Shown here: positions 8,440-17,360 of the stretch, piece after piece | Layout: each line of letters begins with the position of its first letter | Numbering within the stretch: the first letter of the stretch is position 1 | Source of the DNA: Alphaproteobacteria bacterium | GTDB lineage: Bacteria > Pseudomonadota > Alphaproteobacteria > Ferrovibrionales > Ferrovibrionaceae | Direction of reading: 5' to 3' | Length of the DNA stretch: 64,000 bases | Assembly: GCA_947473805.1 (NCBI GenBank) | Contig: CANJGB010000021.1 | Coordinates: forward strand, 1-64,000 | Notes under the pieces: model-generated | The model's input: only the letters and a program-made list of their open reading frames with translations | Told to the model about the DNA's origin: nothing | Databases searched by the model: none | Position numbers and translations under genes: made by a program

Positions 8440-8841
8440 TCACGACGCGGCGGGAAACATCTCCACATGGTATTCGCCGGTGCGGCCGTAATAGACGGCG
8501 CGGCGTCCGGCCATCGACACCAGGTAGGCGATGCAGCCCGCAGCCATGATGCGCGTGCAGAACTCCTGATACTTGATCTTGCCGGCCTGCACGGCCCGCA
8601 CCGCCGCATCGACGGCCGATGGCGAGAAGTCGCGCGCTGCCTGGGCATCGACCGGTTTCGCGGGCACGACATGGGATTCCCCGTTCGGCAGGTAGTAAGT
8701 CTTTTCGTGGCGCTGCAGGTCGGCGTAGTAGCGCTCGACGCCCGCTTCCATCAACTTCATGACTACCTGCGGGAACGTCACCCGCTCCTCGTCCGACGCG
8801 GTCGTGCATTCCTGCATGACGTCCTTCACCTTGCTGTCCAT
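8440..8841 (-). CDS. DUF1398 family protein
   Basis: 133 residues starting MDSKVKDVMQECTTASDEER; GGAGAC precedes the ATG at 8841. The architecture (helical N-terminus, VERYYADLQRHEKTYYLPNG, then a C-terminal IKYQEFCTRIMAAGCIAYLV) matches DUF1398, a family of small cytoplasmic proteins of unknown function sometimes named phage envelope proteins without experimental support. It is the second gene of an operon behind the MarR regulator, 28 bases after its stop, so it is probably the regulated target. Confidence 0.75.
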   Translation of the reverse strand: MDSKVKDVMQECTTASDEERVTFPQVVMKLMEAGVERYYADLQRHEKTYYLPNGESHVVPAKPVDAQAARDFSPSAVDAAVRAVQAGKIKYQEFCTRIMAAGCIAYLVSMAGRRAVYYGRTGEYHVEMFPAAS

Positions 8842-8869
8842 CACTGTCTCCTGCTTATTGATATGCACG

Positions 8870-9343
8870 TCACTCGACGGGGACGCCGCGCAGCGTCTTG
8901 CGCCGCACGATCTCTTTCATCGCGGCCTCGATGGCCTGGCGCGCTTCAGGCTCGAGCACGCCGAAAAACTCCGCGTCGTTCTGGTCGGCCAGGGCCGAAA
9001 GTTCCGGCACCAAAGCGCGGCCCGACGGCGTCAGCGCCAGTGCCTGGTAACGGCGGTCCTCGCGGTCCGCCGAACGCGCGACCAGCGACTTGGCGGCCAG
9101 CCGGTCCGCCAGTTTCGAGATGGCGCCGCGCGTCATGCCGATGCGCGCGGCCAGTTCGCTCGGCACCGCCGCCTCGCGGTCATACAGGTCGCGCAGGATC
9201 ACCCATTCGGCCACGGTGACATCGCGGGCCAGCAGTTTGCGGCTAAAGGCATGCGACACGTGGTTCGACACGAACCGCAGCCAGTAACCCAGATGGGCCT
9301 CAAGGGCGCTTACCGACACCGGCTTTTTCACCGCCACCTCCAT
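8870..9343 (-). CDS. MarR-family transcriptional regulator
   Basis: 157 residues with a MarR winged helix: VTVAEWVILRDLYDREAAV (helices before the DNA-binding unit), ELAARIGMTRGAISKLADRL (recognition helix) and a wing including ADREDRRYQALALTPSGR. It is first in an operon with the DUF1398 gene. A perfect 13+13 bp inverted repeat four bases upstream of the ATG is very likely its own operator, so autorepression is expected, relieved by an unknown small molecule. Confidence 0.88.
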   Translation of the reverse strand: MEVAVKKPVSVSALEAHLGYWLRFVSNHVSHAFSRKLLARDVTVAEWVILRDLYDREAAVPSELAARIGMTRGAISKLADRLAAKSLVARSADREDRRYQALALTPSGRALVPELSALADQNDAEFFGVLEPEARQAIEAAMKEIVRRKTLRGVPVE

Positions 9344-9346
9344 TAA

Positions 9347-9383
9347 TTGACAAGGAAACTATCAGCCATGGTTTCCTTGTCAA
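9347..9383. promoter_or_regulatory. MarR operator: perfect 13+13 bp inverted repeat
   Basis: TTGACAAGGAAAC (9347-9359) is repeated exactly inverted as GTTTCCTTGTCAA (9371-9383) with an 11-base spacer. It lies directly upstream of the MarR start codon and 136 bases before the photolyase start. Position and symmetry point to a dimeric MarR binding site. Confidence 0.8.
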
Positions 9384-9461
9384 CTAACTATATGCGCGCT
9401 GGCCTTCCGCCGGTCTGCCGGGCTACATCATCACGACATCGTGTCCGCCTCCCCCCGCCAC

Positions 9462-9489
9462 TGATCCCATCCCCGTCGTGCGCCGTATA
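9462..9489 (+). promoter_or_regulatory. Candidate ECF11 (RpoE-ChrR type) promoter for the photolyase operon
   Basis: TGATCC (9462-9467), a 16-base spacer and CGTATA (9484-9489) resemble the promoters of the singlet-oxygen sigma factor of Rhodobacter (-35 TGATCC, -10 around CGTA/TAAGA, as I recall them). It ends 29 bases before the photolyase ATG, and this operon carries the usual target genes of that sigma factor. Confidence 0.55.
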
Positions 9490-9518
9490 CCTCGCATTCA
9501 AGAGGCAAACTTCCATTC

Positions 9519-10934
9519 ATGGCTGCTCGACCGCCGACCGCCAAACCCGCTTTGCTCTGGTATCGCCGCGATCTGCGCGTGGCCGACAATCCGGCGCTGG
9601 ATGCGGCCGTCCGGTCGGGCCGTCCGGTCGTGCCGGTCTACATCCTGGACGACACCGAAGGCGCCGCCGGCCGCTGGTGGCTGCACCACAGCCTCGCCGC
9701 ACTATCGGGCGATCTGCGCCGGCTGGGTGCGCCGCTGGTTCTCCGGCGTGGAGGCGCGCAGAAAGAACTGCTGCGGCTCATCACCGAAACAGGCGCCGAA
9801 GCGGTGTACTGGAACCGCGAATACACGCCCGCCGCCATCACGCGCGACACCACGCTGAAAGAGGCGCTGAAACAGCGCGGCATCACCGCAGAGTCCTTCA
9901 ACGCCGCGCTGTTGCATGAACCCTGGACGGTGAAGACCGGCGGCGGTACGCCGTTCAAGGTGTTCACCCCGTTCTGGAACGCGATCCGCGCCAGGGGCGA
10001 GCCGACGCCGACACTGCCTGCGCCGAAATCCATCCCCGGCCATGACATCGCCGGCGACACGCTCGACGACTGGAACCTGTTGCCGTCAAAGCCCGACTGG
10101 GCAGCGGGCTTCCGTGAAAACTGGCGGCCCGGCGAGACCAGCGCGCTGGCGCGGCTGGACGACTTCCTGTCCCACGAGCTGCTGGGCTATGCCGCGAAAC
10201 GCGACATACCGGCTCTGCCCGCCACCTCGCGCCTGTCGCCGTACTTGCACTATGGCGAGATCGGGCCCCGCCAGGTGTGGCGTGCGGCAACGCTCCGCGC
10301 CGCGACCCATCCCGAACTCGCCAGCGACGCCGGCAAGTTCCTGTCCGAACTGGCATGGCGCGAATTCTCGTGGCACCTGCTGTTCAGCGAACCTGAACTA
10401 CCGGCGAACAACCTCAGGCCGAATTTCGACGCCTTCCCCTGGGCACAGGATGCGAAAGCGCTCAAAGCCTGGCAGCTAGGTCGAACCGGCTACCCCATCG
10501 TGGATGCCGGCATGCGCGAACTCTGGCATACTGGCTGGGTCCACAACCGAGTTCGAATGATCGTCGCCTCGTTTCTGGTCAAACATCTCCTGATCCACTG
10601 GCGCGAGGGGGCCGCCTGGTTCATGGACACGCTTGTAGACGCGGACCTGGCCAATAACAGCGCCAGCTGGCAGTGGGTTGCCGGCTGTGGCGCCGACGCC
10701 GCGCCTTATTTCCGCATTTTCAACCCCGTGCTGCAGGGGCAGAAGTTCGACGCGCAGGGGACCTACGTGCGCCGCTGGATACCGGAATTGACTGCCGTGC
10801 CCGACAAGTGGGTGCACCAGCCCTGGGCGGCCCCACAACCGCCCGGAGGCTATCCCGCCCCCATCGTCGATCATCGCTTTGCGCGCGACCGTGCGCTGAC
10901 CGCCTTCGCCAGCATCGGACGCGCCGCCGCATGA
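9519..10934 (+). CDS. phrB: Deoxyribodipyrimidine photolyase (class I CPD)
   Basis: 471 residues. The N-terminal antenna-binding Rossmann domain starts at LLWYRRDLRVADNPALDAAV. The C-terminal FAD domain has SRLSPYLHYGEIGPRQVW, WREFSWHLLF, GRTGYPIVDAGMRELWHTGW and ANNSASWQWVAGCGADAAPY, all hallmarks of class I cyclobutane pyrimidine dimer photolyases, which repair UV lesions using blue light. It is first in a six-gene operon; its stop overlaps the next start (ATGA). Length is normal. A photolyase rather than a cryptochrome is favoured by the conserved W/N active-site segment. Confidence 0.93.
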   Translation: MAARPPTAKPALLWYRRDLRVADNPALDAAVRSGRPVVPVYILDDTEGAAGRWWLHHSLAALSGDLRRLGAPLVLRRGGAQKELLRLITETGAEAVYWNREYTPAAITRDTTLKEALKQRGITAESFNAALLHEPWTVKTGGGTPFKVFTPFWNAIRARGEPTPTLPAPKSIPGHDIAGDTLDDWNLLPSKPDWAAGFRENWRPGETSALARLDDFLSHELLGYAAKRDIPALPATSRLSPYLHYGEIGPRQVWRAATLRAATHPELASDAGKFLSELAWREFSWHLLFSEPELPANNLRPNFDAFPWAQDAKALKAWQLGRTGYPIVDAGMRELWHTGWVHNRVRMIVASFLVKHLLIHWREGAAWFMDTLVDADLANNSASWQWVAGCGADAAPYFRIFNPVLQGQKFDAQGTYVRRWIPELTAVPDKWVHQPWAAPQPPGGYPAPIVDHRFARDRALTAFASIGRAAA

Positions 10935-12277
10935 ACCAGCAGGCACCTTTGAAATCCGGCCGCGTTGCCGTCGTCGGCAGCGGCATATCGGGCCTCGCCT
11001 GCGCGTGGCTATTGCAGCAGCGCTATGACGTCACGCTGTTCGAACGCGAAGGTCGCCTCGGCGGTCACAGCAACACCGCCGTCGCCGACTACGACGGCCA
11101 CGCCATGCCGGTCGATACGGGCTTCATCGTCTTCAACGCGCCGAACTACCCGAACCTGCTGGGCCTGTTCGCAGAGCTCGGCGTCGCCACCGAGAACAGC
11201 GACATGTCGTTCGCCGTCAGCGTCGGCAACGGCGCCCTGGAATGGTCGGGCTCCACAATCGCCACCCTGTTCGCGCAGAAGCGCAACCTGCTCAGCCCGC
11301 GCTTCCACCGCATGTGGCTCGACATCCTGCGCTTCAACAAGGAGGCGCCGCGCGACTGGGCCGCCGGCCGGCTGGATGGCAAAAGCCTGGGCGACTACAT
11401 AGATGCCGGCCGCTATTCCGAAACCTTCCGTCTGGACTACCTGCTGCCCATGGGTGCGGCGATCTGGTCGTCACCCATGGCCGACATGCTGGCCTTCCCG
11501 GCACGCACCTTTGTCCGCTTCTTCATGAACCACGGTCTGCTCAGCGTGAACGACCGGCCGCAATGGCAGACGGTCAGTGGCGGCAGCCGCGAATATGTCC
11601 GCCGCATTGGCGAGCGCCTGGGCAACGCCATCCGCCTGAACGCGCCGGTGGTCGAGGTGCGCCGCGCTGCCCAGGGCGCGACGGTGCGCACCGCCGACGG
11701 CACGACGGAACGCTTCGACCACGTTGTCCTCGCCGCGCACGGCGACCAGTCCCTGGCCATGCTGAAGGACGTCGACGCGGAGGAACGCGAGATACTCTCC
11801 GGCTTCCGCTTCCAGCCCAACCGCGCGATCCTGCATCGCGATGCCAATCTGATGCCGAAGCGCCGCGGCGTCTGGGCCAGCTGGAATTATCTCAGCGAAC
11901 CGCGCCGCGATCTGCAGCGCCGTGTCGGCCTGACCTACTGGATGAACCGGCTGCAGAACCTCGATCCCGCACGTCCGCTCTTTGTTACGCTCAATCCGCT
12001 GGAACCGCCGAACCCGAAGCTCGTCTTCGCCAGTTTCGACTACGACCATCCGTTGTTCGACGCCACCGCCATTGCGATGCAGCGCCGCCTGCCCGCCATC
12101 CAGGGCCGCGGCGGCATCTGGTATGCCGGCGCCTGGAGCGGCTACGGCTTCCACGAGGATGGCCTCTCCAGTGGCATCGCGGTGGCAGAGGCTCTCGGCG
12201 CCAAACGTCCCTGGAAGGCTCAAGGTAACAGCGACATCCACCCCATGCCGGCTCTGAAGCCCGTGGTCCCCGCATGA
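10931..12277 (+). CDS. FAD-dependent amine oxidase-like protein (COG2907)
   Basis: 448 residues. The dinucleotide-binding motif is VAVVGSGISGLACAWLLQQ near residue 12, followed by ERxGRLGGHSNT. The C-terminus has the FAD-closing segment WYAGAWSGYGFHEDGLSSGI. This NAD(P)-binding, FAD-containing family is regularly encoded between photolyase, DUF1365 and cyclopropane fatty acid synthase genes, and is suspected to modify membrane fatty acids (for example toward furan fatty acids) under singlet oxygen. Start and stop both overlap neighbours by four bases, showing translational coupling. Confidence 0.87.
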   Translation: MNQQAPLKSGRVAVVGSGISGLACAWLLQQRYDVTLFEREGRLGGHSNTAVADYDGHAMPVDTGFIVFNAPNYPNLLGLFAELGVATENSDMSFAVSVGNGALEWSGSTIATLFAQKRNLLSPRFHRMWLDILRFNKEAPRDWAAGRLDGKSLGDYIDAGRYSETFRLDYLLPMGAAIWSSPMADMLAFPARTFVRFFMNHGLLSVNDRPQWQTVSGGSREYVRRIGERLGNAIRLNAPVVEVRRAAQGATVRTADGTTERFDHVVLAAHGDQSLAMLKDVDAEEREILSGFRFQPNRAILHRDANLMPKRRGVWASWNYLSEPRRDLQRRVGLTYWMNRLQNLDPARPLFVTLNPLEPPNPKLVFASFDYDHPLFDATAIAMQRRLPAIQGRGGIWYAGAWSGYGFHEDGLSSGIAVAEALGAKRPWKAQGNSDIHPMPALKPVVPA

Positions 12278-13032
12278 GCGACGCGGCAATCTATTTCGGC
12301 GAGGTCATGCACCGGCGCTATCGCCCCGTCGGGCACCGCTTCGTCTATCGCGTCTTTTCAATCTTGCTCGACATCGACAAGCTGGCGAACATCGCTGCAA
12401 CCACGCGCCTGTTCGGCTACAACCGGCCACGCATCTTCAGCTTCCACGACCGCGATCACGGCGCGCGCGACGGGTCGGCCCTGCGCCCCTGGGTGGAGGC
12501 CAGGCTGGCGGAGAGCGGCATGGCAAAGCCGGCCCGTATCGACCTGCTCTGCTTCCCGCGCCTGTTCGGCTTCGTGTTCAATCCGCTCAGCATCTATTAC
12601 TGCGCCGACGCTGCCGGCCGCCTCTACGCCATCCTGTACGAAGTGAAGAATACCTTCGGTGGCCAGCACCCCTATGTGCTGCCGGTCGATCCGAACCGCG
12701 CGGCCGACACACCGATCATCCAGCACACCGACAAGAACTTCTATGTCTCGCCCTTCATCGACATGACGGCGACCTATCGCTTTCGCCTGCTGCCGCCGGG
12801 CGAAAAGCTGTCGGTGGCGATCATCGAACATGTGCCCGAGGGACGGCAGCTTATCGCTACGCAGACCGGCCGCCGCCGCGCCTTTACCGACGCTGTGCTG
12901 CTGCGCGCGCTGTTCGCCTATCCGCTGATGACACTCAAGGTCGTGGCGGGCATTCACTGGCAAGCCCTGCGCCTGTGGCTCAAGGGCGCGACCTACTTCC
13001 GGCAACCGCCGGCGCCAAAGAAATCAACCTAG
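12274..13032 (+). CDS. DUF1365 family protein
   Basis: 252 residues, beginning MSDAAIYFGEVMHRRYRPVG and containing LCFPRLFGFVFNPLSIYYCA and VKNTFGGQHPYVLP, the signature segments of DUF1365. The function is not established, but it is nearly always encoded between an FAD oxidoreductase and a cyclopropane fatty acid synthase, as here, suggesting a step in fatty acyl chain modification. The ATGA overlap with the preceding gene indicates coupled translation; the Cfa gene follows 20 bases later. Confidence 0.87.
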   Translation: MSDAAIYFGEVMHRRYRPVGHRFVYRVFSILLDIDKLANIAATTRLFGYNRPRIFSFHDRDHGARDGSALRPWVEARLAESGMAKPARIDLLCFPRLFGFVFNPLSIYYCADAAGRLYAILYEVKNTFGGQHPYVLPVDPNRAADTPIIQHTDKNFYVSPFIDMTATYRFRLLPPGEKLSVAIIEHVPEGRQLIATQTGRRRAFTDAVLLRALFAYPLMTLKVVAGIHWQALRLWLKGATYFRQPPAPKKST

Positions 13033-13052
13033 ACGGATCGAGGAGTGCGACC

Positions 13053-14330
13053 ATGTCGATGATGACCGAACCTGAATTCACCGCCGGCCGCGCCGAGGGC
13101 CAGCCTTCCGAACAGCGCGTGATCGAACTGCACAGCGCGCGCGATTCCTGGTCCATCCCCAATATCGGCAACTGGACCCGCCTGATGCTGTCGGTCGCCC
13201 CCAGTATCGAGAAGGGCAAGCTGACCATCGTTCTTCCTGATGGTCGCGCCGTGCGTTCAGGCAGCAAGCCGGGCCGCGATGGCACCATGGTCATGCGCAA
13301 CGAGCGCGTGGCGAAGCGCCTGCTGACCGGCGGCAGCCTCAGCTTCGCGGAATCCTACATGGACGGCGACTGGGTCAGTCCCGACATCGGCGCCCTGACC
13401 GAATGGGCCTGCCAGAACGAAGCCCTCGACGACACGCTGGAGGGCAAGCTGTGGTTCCGCGTGCTGCGCCGCGCCCTGTTCATGCTGGCGCGCAACAGCA
13501 AGCGCGGCAGCCGGCGCAACATCGCCTACCACTACGACCTCGGCAATTCGTTCTATGCCCAATGGCTCGATCCGGGCATGACCTATTCGTCAGCCTCGTA
13601 CGAGCATGCCGGCCAGTCGTTGCAAGTTGCGCAGGACAACAAATTCCGCCGCCTGCTGGACGTCGTCAATCCCAAGCCCGGCCAGAAGATCCTCGAGATC
13701 GGCTGCGGCTGGGGCGGCTTCGCCTGTTTCGCCGCGCGCGAACGCGATGTCCAGGTACACGGCATCACCATCAGCCGCGAGCAGTTCGACTATGCGCAGA
13801 AGCGCGCCTTCGAGGCCGGCCTGGCCGACAAGGTCACCTTCGAGATGCGCGACTATCGCGACGTGACCGGCGCCTATGACGGCATCGTCTCCATCGAGAT
13901 GTTCGAGGCGGTGGGCGAGGCTTATTGGCCGACCTATTTCAACAAGATCAACCAGTGCCTGAAGCCCGAGGGGCGCGCCGCCCTGCAGCTCATCGCCATC
14001 GCCGACAAGTATTTCGAGGCCTATCGCAGCTCGATGGACTTCATCCAGAAGTACATCTTTCCGGGCGGCATGCTGCCCTCACCCAGCGTCTTCCGGCGCG
14101 AGGCCGGCAAATCGGGACTGGTGGTCGAGGACGAGTATTTCTTCCGCAACAACTATGCCGACACGCTGCTGGAATGGCGCAAGAAGTTCATGGCGGCCTG
14201 GCCCGTTATCGAGCCGATGGGCTTCGACGACCGCTTCCGCCGCATGTGGGAATATTACCTGGCCTATTGCGAAGGCGGCTTCCGCGGCGGCACTATCGAC
14301 GTGATGCAGGTCGCGCTCCGCCACCGCTAG
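13053..14330 (+). CDS. cfa: Cyclopropane-fatty-acyl-phospholipid synthase family protein
   Basis: 425 residues. An N-terminal SCP2-like part precedes the SAM methyltransferase core with ILEIGCGWGGFACFAARE and YEHAGQSLQVAQDNKFRRLL; the substrate region has AYHYDLGNSFYAQWLDPGMT. The enzyme class transfers a methylene (or methyl) from S-adenosylmethionine to double bonds of membrane phospholipids. Start ATG 13053 has GAGGAG upstream. Its position after DUF1365 and the FAD protein fits membrane lipid protection in light or oxidative stress. It may be a methyltransferase paralog (UfaM-like) rather than a true Cfa. Confidence 0.88.
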   Translation: MSMMTEPEFTAGRAEGQPSEQRVIELHSARDSWSIPNIGNWTRLMLSVAPSIEKGKLTIVLPDGRAVRSGSKPGRDGTMVMRNERVAKRLLTGGSLSFAESYMDGDWVSPDIGALTEWACQNEALDDTLEGKLWFRVLRRALFMLARNSKRGSRRNIAYHYDLGNSFYAQWLDPGMTYSSASYEHAGQSLQVAQDNKFRRLLDVVNPKPGQKILEIGCGWGGFACFAARERDVQVHGITISREQFDYAQKRAFEAGLADKVTFEMRDYRDVTGAYDGIVSIEMFEAVGEAYWPTYFNKINQCLKPEGRAALQLIAIADKYFEAYRSSMDFIQKYIFPGGMLPSPSVFRREAGKSGLVVEDEYFFRNNYADTLLEWRKKFMAAWPVIEPMGFDDRFRRMWEYYLAYCEGGFRGGTIDVMQVALRHR

Positions 14331-14361
14331 AGGCGGCCACGCGCCGGGTTCGGGTTTTTCA

Positions 14362-15681
14362 ATGCGGCGCGTAACGCTTTTCCAGACGTTCCTCTATGGT
14401 CTGCCCGGCCTGCCGCTGGCGGCGGCCAGCATTCCGCTGGTCATCTACCTGCCGACCTACTACGCCCGCGAACTGGCCATCGACCTGACACTGTTGGGCC
14501 AGTTGCTTTTGCTGGCGCGCCTGTGGGACGTGGTCAGTGACCCGGTCATCGGCCTCCTCACCGACCATACCCGCTCGCGCTTCGGTCGCCGCCGCCCGTG
14601 GCTGGTCGCGGGCACGCCCGTCGTGCTGCTGGGCCTGTGGCACCTGTTCGTGCCCTCGGCCGGCACGGGGCCCGGCGGGCTGTTCCTGTGGGCCATCGTG
14701 CTCTACATGGGTTGGACCATGGTCACCCTGCCGCACCAGTCCTGGGGCGCGGAACTGTCGTCAGACTACAACACCCGCACGCGCATCTCCGGTTTCCGCG
14801 AAGGCGCGCAGATCGCCGGCATCGTATTGGCCTGCGCCCTGCCCCTCGTCACCCAGCAAGGCATCGAGAGCCTGAGCGGCAGCGCGCTGCGCGGCCTCGC
14901 CTGGTTCGTCGTCATCGCCCTGCCCGTCACCGTCCTGCTCGCCATCGCCTTCATCCCCGACCCGCCGGAGACGACGGTGCAGAAAGTCGATTGGCGCGAG
15001 GGCTGGCGCGCGCTGCGCGACAACAAACCGTTCCGGCGACTGCTGCTCGCCTATCTCATCAACGGTGTCGCGAACGGCCTGCCGGCGACGCTGTTCCTGC
15101 TGTTCGTCGGCGAGGTGCTGCTGATCCCCGAGCGCACGCCGATCCTGCTGCTGGTCTATTTCATGTCCGGCGTGGTCGCGGTGCCGGCATGGGTCGCGCT
15201 CAGCGCCCGCATCGGCAAGCACCGGGCGTGGAGCGGTTCGATGCTGTGGAACTGCCTGATCTTCCTCGCCGTCCCGTTCCTCGGCCCCGGCGACTTCTGG
15301 CCTTACATGCTCGTCTGTGTGTTGTCTGGGCTCAGCCTCGGCGCCGACCTCGCTTTGCCCGCCGCCATGCAAGCCGATGTGGTCGATGTGGACCGCGCAG
15401 CCACCGGCGCGCAGCGCACGGGTCTGTACTTCGCGCTCTGGGCCATGGGCACCAAGCTGGCACTGGCGCTGGCGGTCGGCATCGCCTTCCCTGCACTCGG
15501 CGCCATGGGTTTCGTCGCGCAGAGCGGCGGCAATACACCGCAGGTGCTGTTCGCTCTCTCCGCGTTCTATGGCCTCGTGCCCATCGCGTTCAAACTGCTG
15601 GCCACGGCTTTGGTTTGGAACTTCCCGCTCGATGCCGGGGCACAGGCCGAACTGCGCCGCAAGGTCGAAACCGCCGCATGA
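14362..15681 (+). CDS. MFS transporter, GPH/MelB-like (COG2211)
   Basis: 439 residues with about 12 hydrophobic segments. The loop after segment 2 reads DVVSDPVIGLLTDHTRSRFG, RRRPWL, the motif of glycoside-pentoside-hexuronide cation symporters, here used by many uncharacterised carriers. The substrate is unknown. It begins 31 bases after the Cfa stop and overlaps the next gene by four bases (ATGA). Carriers of this group are a frequent tail of photolyase-cfa operons, hinting at a lipid or pigment precursor, but this is inference. Confidence 0.83.
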   Translation: MRRVTLFQTFLYGLPGLPLAAASIPLVIYLPTYYARELAIDLTLLGQLLLLARLWDVVSDPVIGLLTDHTRSRFGRRRPWLVAGTPVVLLGLWHLFVPSAGTGPGGLFLWAIVLYMGWTMVTLPHQSWGAELSSDYNTRTRISGFREGAQIAGIVLACALPLVTQQGIESLSGSALRGLAWFVVIALPVTVLLAIAFIPDPPETTVQKVDWREGWRALRDNKPFRRLLLAYLINGVANGLPATLFLLFVGEVLLIPERTPILLLVYFMSGVVAVPAWVALSARIGKHRAWSGSMLWNCLIFLAVPFLGPGDFWPYMLVCVLSGLSLGADLALPAAMQADVVDVDRAATGAQRTGLYFALWAMGTKLALALAVGIAFPALGAMGFVAQSGGNTPQVLFALSAFYGLVPIAFKLLATALVWNFPLDAGAQAELRRKVETAA

Positions 15682-16814
15682 GCGAGGCCGTCGTCAAGGT
15701 GATCAACAGCCTGGCCGAAGTCGATGCCAGCGCCTGGGATGCCTGCGCCGGCCCGAGTAATCCGTTCGTCAGCCACGCCTTCCTGCTGGCGCTGGAGCAG
15801 AGCGGCTCGGCGGTGCGCCGCACCGGCTGGCTGCCGCAGCATCTGGTGTTGGAAACGGATCTCGGCATTACCGGTGTCATGCCGCTCTATCTGAAAAGCC
15901 ATTCCCAGGGCGAATACGTATTCGACCATGGCTGGGCCGAGGCGTACCAGCGCGCCGGCGGTGCCTATTACCCGAAGCTGCAGTCCTGCGTGCCCTTCTC
16001 GCCCGTACCCGGCCCGCGCCTGCTGGCGCACGACACCGCGTCGAAACAGGCGCTTGCCGCGGCGGCGGTCGAGCTGGCCCGCCGGCTCGAAGTGTCGTCG
16101 CTGAACATCACCTTTCCCGACGAGGCCGACTGGACCCTGTTCGGTGAGCTCGGCTTCCTGCAGCGCACCGGCGAGCAGTTCCACTGGAGCAATGCCGGCT
16201 ACGGCACGTTCGACGACTATCTGGAGGCGCTGGCCGCGCGCAAGCGCAAGGCCGTGAAGAAGGAGCGGCGCGAAGCCGTGGCCGCCGGCATCGAGATCTT
16301 CGCGCTGTCCGGCCCCGACCTCACCGAGGAACACTGGGACGCGTTCTTCGAGTTCTACATGGATACCGGCAGCCGCAAATGGGGCCAGCCCTACCTCACG
16401 CGCGATTTCTTCACCCGCCTGCACGCCAGCATGGCCGACAAGGTGGTGCTGATCATGGCGCGGCGCGATGGCCGCTGGATCGCCGGCGCGCTGAACCTGC
16501 GCGGCAGTGACACCCTGTTCGGCCGCAACTGGGGTTGCATCGAACAGCACCCCTACCTGCATTTCGAGATCTGCTACTACCAGGCCATCGACTACGCCAT
16601 CGCGCATGGCCTGCAGCGGGTCGAGGCCGGCGCCCAAGGCGAACACAAACTGGCGCGTGGCTACCTGCCGGTGCCGACCTACTCGGCCCACTGGATAGCC
16701 GATCCGGCCTTCCGCCGCGCCGTCGCCGATTTTCTGAAGCGCGAGCGCCAGCACATCGAGGCCGACATCGCCGCCTACACCGAACACAGCCCGTTCCGGA
16801 AAGAACCGGACTAG
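15678..16814 (+). CDS. GNAT-like acyltransferase (COG3146/DUF482)
   Basis: 378 residues, a FemAB/GNAT-like protein: NPFVSHAFLLALEQSGSA at the N-terminus, RKRKAVKKERREA in the middle, and GCIEQHPYLHFEICYYQAID and RVEAGAQGEHKLARGY near the end, all typical of the family once called peptidoglycan biosynthesis proteins. Acyl acceptor unknown. It is the last gene of the photolyase operon, coupled to the transporter by ATGA, and its stop touches that of the convergent SnoaL-like gene. No terminator fits between them. Confidence 0.83.
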   Translation: MSEAVVKVINSLAEVDASAWDACAGPSNPFVSHAFLLALEQSGSAVRRTGWLPQHLVLETDLGITGVMPLYLKSHSQGEYVFDHGWAEAYQRAGGAYYPKLQSCVPFSPVPGPRLLAHDTASKQALAAAAVELARRLEVSSLNITFPDEADWTLFGELGFLQRTGEQFHWSNAGYGTFDDYLEALAARKRKAVKKERREAVAAGIEIFALSGPDLTEEHWDAFFEFYMDTGSRKWGQPYLTRDFFTRLHASMADKVVLIMARRDGRWIAGALNLRGSDTLFGRNWGCIEQHPYLHFEICYYQAIDYAIAHGLQRVEAGAQGEHKLARGYLPVPTYSAHWIADPAFRRAVADFLKRERQHIEADIAAYTEHSPFRKEPD

Positions 16815-17360
16815 TCAGATATTGATGGTCCCCGGCTTGAAACCCAGCTTGGTGTAGAGCGGGTCATCCATGTCGCGCCCGCCGAACGGCACCTGCTTGC
16901 CGAACAGGCCGCGGCTCCAGTCGGCGGAATCCTCCTCGACGCGGAACCAGGCCCAGACCACGTCACGGTGCAGGATGCGCCATTCGTCACCGCGTTTCTC
17001 CATGCGGTCGAGGTAGCGCCCGCCGGCGAACATGTCCGACAGGCCGCGCTTGGCGCTGCGCACCCGCTCGTAGCCGACATATTGCGACTCAACGTTGGCC
17101 GTCTCGCCCTCGATCTCGATCATCGCATTGGTGATCATGTGCATGGTCTGGTCGCGTCCGCGCAGCAGCGGCACCACCCACTCGGCGAACTCCCACGCAT
17201 TGCCGTTGTAGAAAACATGGTTGTCCACCGCCTCGGGCCAATAGGCCGATTTCAGCGTCTCCACGTCGCAGCGGTCGATGCCGCGGCAATAGCGGTACAG
17301 TGCGTCGCGAATGCTCTCGCGGTCGATCAGGTTCTGCACGGCGGGGTCGCGATGGATCAT
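16815..17360 (-). CDS. SnoaL-like (NTF2-fold) protein
   Basis: 181 residues. IDRESIRDALYRYCRGIDRC near the start and GRYLDRMEKRGDEWRILHRD later are the signature of the SnoaL_4 branch of NTF2-like proteins, which include small dehydratases, isomerases and ring-hydroxylating dioxygenase beta-like folds. Asp and His of the potential pocket are present. Coupled to the upstream CaiB transferase by an ATGA overlap, so it most likely acts on the same acyl-CoA or its product. Confidence 0.83.
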   Translation of the reverse strand: MIHRDPAVQNLIDRESIRDALYRYCRGIDRCDVETLKSAYWPEAVDNHVFYNGNAWEFAEWVVPLLRGRDQTMHMITNAMIEIEGETANVESQYVGYERVRSAKRGLSDMFAGGRYLDRMEKRGDEWRILHRDVVWAWFRVEEDSADWSRGLFGKQVPFGGRDMDDPLYTKLGFKPGTINI

